Shown: piece after piece, positions 5,887 to 10,587 of the stretch
Layout: every line of letters begins with the position of its first letter
Numbering within the stretch: the stretch's first letter is position 1
Origin: an uncultured Rubellimicrobium sp.
Lineage (GTDB): Bacteria; Pseudomonadota; Alphaproteobacteria; Rhodobacterales; Rhodobacteraceae
DNA length: 10,587 nt
Direction: 5' to 3'
Assembly: GCA_902805995.1 (NCBI GenBank)
Contig: CADCUU010000481.1
Span: 1-10,587, forward strand
The notes under the pieces: model-generated
The model's database searches: none
What the model saw: only the letters and a program-made list of their open reading frames with translations
Told to the model about the DNA's origin: nothing
Translations under genes and position numbers: made by a program

Positions 5887-7110
5887 TCAGCCGAGGTGAA
5901 ACCGTGTCGCAAGCTCCACATGCGGCGACCATCGGAACTGATCCACCACCGTGATCGGGTCCATCCGGTAGCCCGCGGCCAGCAGCGCCCTGGCATCGCG
6001 GGCAAAGCTCGCGGGGTTGCAGGAGACGTAGGCCAGCACCGGAAGGCGCGCCTGGGCCAGCTCGCGCACCTGCGCCTCGGCCCCGGCGCGGGGCGGATCG
6101 ATCACCGCCGCGTCGAAGCGTCTCAGATCCTCCGGCAGGAGAGGGTTGCGGAAGAGGTCCCGGACCTCCGTGGTGACGCGGTGGAGGCCCGGGGCGCCGC
6201 GCCAGCCCTTCTGGAGCGCCTCGATCATGGCGGCCTCGCCCTCGACGGCGTGGACCTCGGCCTCCTCTGCGAGGGGCAGGGAGAAGGTGCCGATGCCGGA
6301 GAAGAGGTCAACGACGCGGGTGGCGCCCCGGACGGCGTCCCGCACGAAGGACACCAACGTGGCCTCCCCCTCGCGCGTGGCCTGCAGGAAGGCGCCGGGC
6401 GGGGGGACGACGCGGGCGCGGCCCATGGGCTGCCAGGCGGCCTCGATCTGAGCGGCAAGCTCCCTGTTCCAGGTCAGGCGCGCGACGCCCGCGCGGGCGG
6501 CCCAGGCGGCGGCGTCCTGGCGGAGGGTAGCGTCGAGGTCGCGGGCGTCCTCCACCACGACGTCGGCTCCGGCGGGGCTGTCGGTCACCGTGATCCCGAT
6601 CTCGCGCGAGCGGGGGGCGGCCATCTGCGCGAGGTCGAGGAGAGCCGGGCGGAGCGCCATCAAGGCGGGCGTCAGGATCTTGCAGTACGGGTTGTCGACG
6701 ATGGTGTCGGTCGCGCGGGCGTGGAAGCCAAGGAGCGCGCCCTTCTTGAGCCGCCGGGCCGACAGGCGGGCGCGGCGGCGGCTTTGGGGCGGAGAGGTGA
6801 GGACGCGACCGATCTCCCCCTCGATCCCCTGTCCGGCCAGCGCGCCGCGCACGATCCCGGCCTTCCAGTTCTCCACGAAGGGGTCGGCGGCGTGCTGCAT
6901 GGCGCAGCCGCCGCAGGCCGTGAAATGCGGGCAGGGCGGGGCCACGCGGTCGGGCGAGGGCGTCACGATGCGCCACGTGCCGTCGGTCCGGGGCGCGATC
7001 TCCTCGCCCGGCAGGACGCGCGGAACGAGGGTGCCGTCCATAAGGCGGCCCTGCCCGTGATGGGTGAGCGTCGCCACCGTTTGCGGCGCGGGATCGGCGA
7101 GGGTGGTCAT
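5887..7110 (-). CDS. RumA/RlmD-family iron-sulfur m5U RNA methyltransferase
   Basis: This is a SAM-dependent enzyme predicted to methylate a uridine at C5, most likely in 23S rRNA. The 407-residue protein has a short TRAM-like N-terminal segment (VATLTHHGQGRLMDGTLVPRVLPGEE, about 12-37). An iron-sulfur ligand set of the RumA type follows: Cys60, Cys66 and Cys69 in CPHFTACGGC, plus Cys143 in NPYCKIL. The Rossmann methyltransferase core contains DLFSGIGTFSLPLA, IDPPRAG near 337-343, and YVSCNPASFARD with catalytic Cys364. AGGGG about 8 bases before ATG 7110 supports the start. Which uridine is modified (E. coli U747 or U1939 equivalent), and whether the target is rRNA rather than tRNA, cannot be decided from sequence alone, so I give no symbol. 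It lies 76 bases downstream of the ABC exporter pair on the same strand. Confidence 0.92.
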   Translation of the reverse strand: MTTLADPAPQTVATLTHHGQGRLMDGTLVPRVLPGEEIAPRTDGTWRIVTPSPDRVAPPCPHFTACGGCAMQHAADPFVENWKAGIVRGALAGQGIEGEIGRVLTSPPQSRRRARLSARRLKKGALLGFHARATDTIVDNPYCKILTPALMALRPALLDLAQMAAPRSREIGITVTDSPAGADVVVEDARDLDATLRQDAAAWAARAGVARLTWNRELAAQIEAAWQPMGRARVVPPPGAFLQATREGEATLVSFVRDAVRGATRVVDLFSGIGTFSLPLAEEAEVHAVEGEAAMIEALQKGWRGAPGLHRVTTEVRDLFRNPLLPEDLRRFDAAVIDPPRAGAEAQVRELAQARLPVLAYVSCNPASFARDARALLAAGYRMDPITVVDQFRWSPHVELATRFHLG

Positions 7111-7112
7111 GG

Positions 7113-7137
7113 GGCGGCCCCTGAAGCTGAGGCCGCC
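7113..7137 (-). promoter_or_regulatory. Inverted repeat overlapping the methyltransferase translation-initiation region
   Basis: GGCGGCC (7137-7131 on the minus strand) and GGCCGCC (7119-7113) form a perfect 7-base-pair stem with an 11-base loop. The 3' arm ends 2 bases before the methyltransferase ATG, and the AGGGG ribosome-binding site runs from the loop into it. Folding would therefore tend to hide the initiation region. It may instead simply be a second terminator stem for the upstream exporter operon. The pairing is seen; the role is inferred. Confidence 0.35.
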
Positions 7138-7153
7138 TTAGATGAGGGAGCCG

Positions 7154-7176
7154 CGCGCCCTTCGCAAGCGGGCGCG
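7154..7176 (-). terminator. Candidate terminator hairpin after the ABC exporter operon
   Basis: CGCGCCC and GGGCGCG form a 7-base-pair stem around a 9-base loop, 10 bases beyond the TAG stop of the complete exporter gene on the minus strand. There is no T-tract after it. It may be an intrinsic terminator of weak type, an mRNA-stabilising 3' hairpin, or simply GC-rich chance pairing. The methyltransferase gene begins 43 bases further on, so read-through is possible. Confidence 0.35.
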
Positions 7177-7186
7177 ACGCCGCAGA

Positions 7187-9079
<1,893 letters not shown>

Positions 9080-9107
9080 GAGGCGGCTTTCGGGGTGAGG
9101 GCCGGGG

Positions 9108-10587
9108 TCATTCGGCGGCCTCCGGGGCGAGGGTGTTGTCGGGAGCGTCGTCAATGATGTCGTCGGGGGCCAGGAAGCCGCCGGACTGGCGGCTCCAGAG
9201 GCGGGCGTAGAGGCCACCTTGGGCCAGGAGATCGTCGTGGGGACCGTCCTCCACGATCCGACCGCCGTCGATGACGACGATGCGGTCCATGCGGGCGATG
9301 GTGGACAGGCGGTGCGCGATGGCGAGCACGGTCTTGCCTTCCATCATCTGCGCGAGCGTGTCCTGAATTGCGGCCTCCACTTCGGAGTCGAGGGCGGAGG
9401 TCGCCTCGTCGAGGACGAGGATAGGCGCGTCCTTGAGGATCACGCGGGCCAAGGCGATGCGCTGGCGCTGGCCGCCCGACAGCTTCACCCCCCGTTCGCC
9501 CACCTTGGCGTCGTAGCCTTCGTTCCCGTCGCCGTCCTGAAGCCGGAGGATGAAGTCGTGCGCCTCGGCCTGCTTGGCGGCGGCGATCATCTCGGCCTCG
9601 GTGGCGTCGGGGCGGCCGTAGAGGAGGTTCTCTCGCACCGTGCGGTGGAGGAGGGAGGATTCCTGCTGGACCATGCCGATGGCCGAGCGGAGGGAGTCCT
9701 GCGTCACTCCCCGGAGGCTCTGCCCGTCGATCAGGAGGTCGCCCCCTTCAGTGTCGTAGAAGCGCAGGAGGAGCTTGACCAGCGTGGACTTGCCCGCGCC
9801 GGAGCGGCCGACGATGCCGACCTTCTGGCGCGGCTCCACGATGAGTTGGAGGTGGTCGAGCCCACCGGACCCCTTGCCGTAGTGGTGGCTGAGGTCGCGG
9901 AACTCGATCCGGCCGTCGGTGACGCGGAGGGGTTTCGCGCCGGGGGCGTCGACGAGGGTCACGGGCTGGGCGATGCTGTCCATGCCTTCGCCGATGACGC
10001 CCAGGGCCTCGAAGAACTGGGACACGGACATCATGATCCAGCCCGACATGTTCGACAGGCGCAGCACCAGAGCCGAGGCCGCGGCCACCACGCCCACGGA
10101 GGCCGAGCCCGTCGTCCAAAGCCAGATGGCCCAGCCGGTGACGCCCACGATCAGGAGGCCGTTCAGCAGCGTCAGGACGATGTCCATGATCGTGAAGAGC
10201 CGCATCTCCCGCTGGAAGCTGTCGCGGGTGCGGGTCATGGCGTCGCGGGCGCCCTCGAGCTCCCGGTCGTTCTGGGCGAACATCTTGACGGAGTGGACGT
10301 TGGTATAGGCGTCCACGATCCGGCCCGTGAGGGCGCTGCGCGCCTCGGAGGCGGCCTTGGAGGCGGGGCCCATGCGGCGGACGGTCCAGGCCACCAGCGC
10401 GCCATAGGGCAGGAGCCAGAGCGCGAGCGGGATCAGCAGGCGAGCGTCGGCGGTCCAGAGGAGGACGCCCGCGCCGATGATGTAGGAGATCGCGTAGGCG
10501 ATGGCGTCGAACATCTGGTAGACCGCGTCGCCCGCCGAGGAGGGCGCCTGCATCACGCGGTTGGAGATGCGCCCGGCGAAGTCGTTC
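9108..10587 (-). CDS. ABC exporter half-transporter, 5' end beyond window (first of tandem pair)
   Basis: This is a paralogue of the downstream exporter, truncated by the window edge. The frame is open through base 10586. The last codons read NDFAGRISNR, which align with NDFAGRIAQK at residues 146-155 of the neighbour, so about 145 N-terminal residues are missing. The GTG at 10556 is an internal valine codon, not a start. The visible 492 residues cover membrane segments 3-6 and a complete ATPase domain. The ATPase motifs are Walker A GRSGAGKS (9809-9786), LSGGQ (9482-9468), a Walker B ending LDEATSALDSE with the catalytic Glu, and AHRLST with the H-loop His. The C terminus adds an acidic tail, APDDIIDDAPDN, before PEAAE. 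It is very similar to the neighbour throughout the ATPase domain, with the gene for that neighbour 28 bases downstream. A heterodimeric exporter is the likely product. Substrate unknown. Confidence 0.93.
   Translation of the reverse strand, partial: NDFAGRISNRVMQAPSSAGDAVYQMFDAIAYAISYIIGAGVLLWTADARLLIPLALWLLPYGALVAWTVRRMGPASKAASEARSALTGRIVDAYTNVHSVKMFAQNDRELEGARDAMTRTRDSFQREMRLFTIMDIVLTLLNGLLIVGVTGWAIWLWTTGSASVGVVAAASALVLRLSNMSGWIMMSVSQFFEALGVIGEGMDSIAQPVTLVDAPGAKPLRVTDGRIEFRDLSHHYGKGSGGLDHLQLIVEPRQKVGIVGRSGAGKSTLVKLLLRFYDTEGGDLLIDGQSLRGVTQDSLRSAIGMVQQESSLLHRTVRENLLYGRPDATEAEMIAAAKQAEAHDFILRLQDGDGNEGYDAKVGERGVKLSGGQRQRIALARVILKDAPILVLDEATSALDSEVEAAIQDTLAQMMEGKTVLAIAHRLSTIARMDRIVVIDGGRIVEDGPHDDLLAQGGLYARLWSRQSGGFLAPDDIIDDAPDNTLAPEAAE

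Noticed and set aside
9080..9217. Longer start at 9217 for the complete ABC exporter
   Set aside because: It would overlap the upstream exporter gene by about 110 bases and add a Pro/Thr/Ser-rich stretch unlike the family N terminus. The ATG at 9079 fits the spacing of the operon.
9108..10556. Treating the upstream ABC gene as complete with a start at 10556
   Set aside because: That codon is GTG inside a conserved NDFAGRI...VMQ segment of the membrane domain. The frame continues to the window edge, so the gene is truncated by the window.

Overview
This window is GC-rich, densely packed chromosomal DNA with the look of an alphaproteobacterium. The most likely source is the Rhodobacteraceae/Roseobacter lineage. 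That placement rests on the gene families, the very high GC at third codon positions, and a sorbitol/mannitol-type (SmoE-like) binding protein. It is inference, not a database result. I see no rRNA, tRNA, CRISPR array, insertion sequence, integrase or attachment site.

Left part, + strand: ferrochelatase (hemH, 123-1187), an orphan SmoE-like sugar/polyol-binding protein (1285-2598) and gluconokinase (gntK, 2669-3172). The gntK stop codon overlaps the stop codon of the convergent ribulose-phosphate 3-epimerase gene (rpe, 3169-3840, - strand). gntK and rpe both feed or process pentose-phosphate intermediates. Positions 1-122 hold no gene I can support, only the hemH ribosome-binding site and GC-rich DNA.

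Middle, 3967-5809: three consecutive genes for exported envelope proteins. They are an L,D-transpeptidase with a cleavable twin-arginine-type signal (- strand), a divergent CAP/SCP-domain lipoprotein (+ strand), and a second, lipoprotein-type L,D-transpeptidase (- strand) convergent to it. A strong GC hairpin lies between the convergent pair. All three proteins have a double arginine in the signal n-region. The likely theme is peptidoglycan and outer-envelope remodelling.

Right part, all - strand: a RumA/RlmD-type iron-sulfur m5U RNA methyltransferase (5887-7110), then two tandem paralogous ABC exporter half-transporters. One is complete (7187-9079). The other is cut by the right edge (9108-10587). 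They probably form a heterodimer, and both keep full ATPase motifs. Transcription runs from the truncated exporter toward the methyltransferase and the second L,D-transpeptidase, with short gaps that hold inverted repeats.

Overall this is ordinary core and near-core genome. I found no convincing new system. The points most worth a second look are the envelope trio, the orphan binding protein, and the inverted repeats in the leaders and gaps around rpe, the RNA methyltransferase and the second L,D-transpeptidase.
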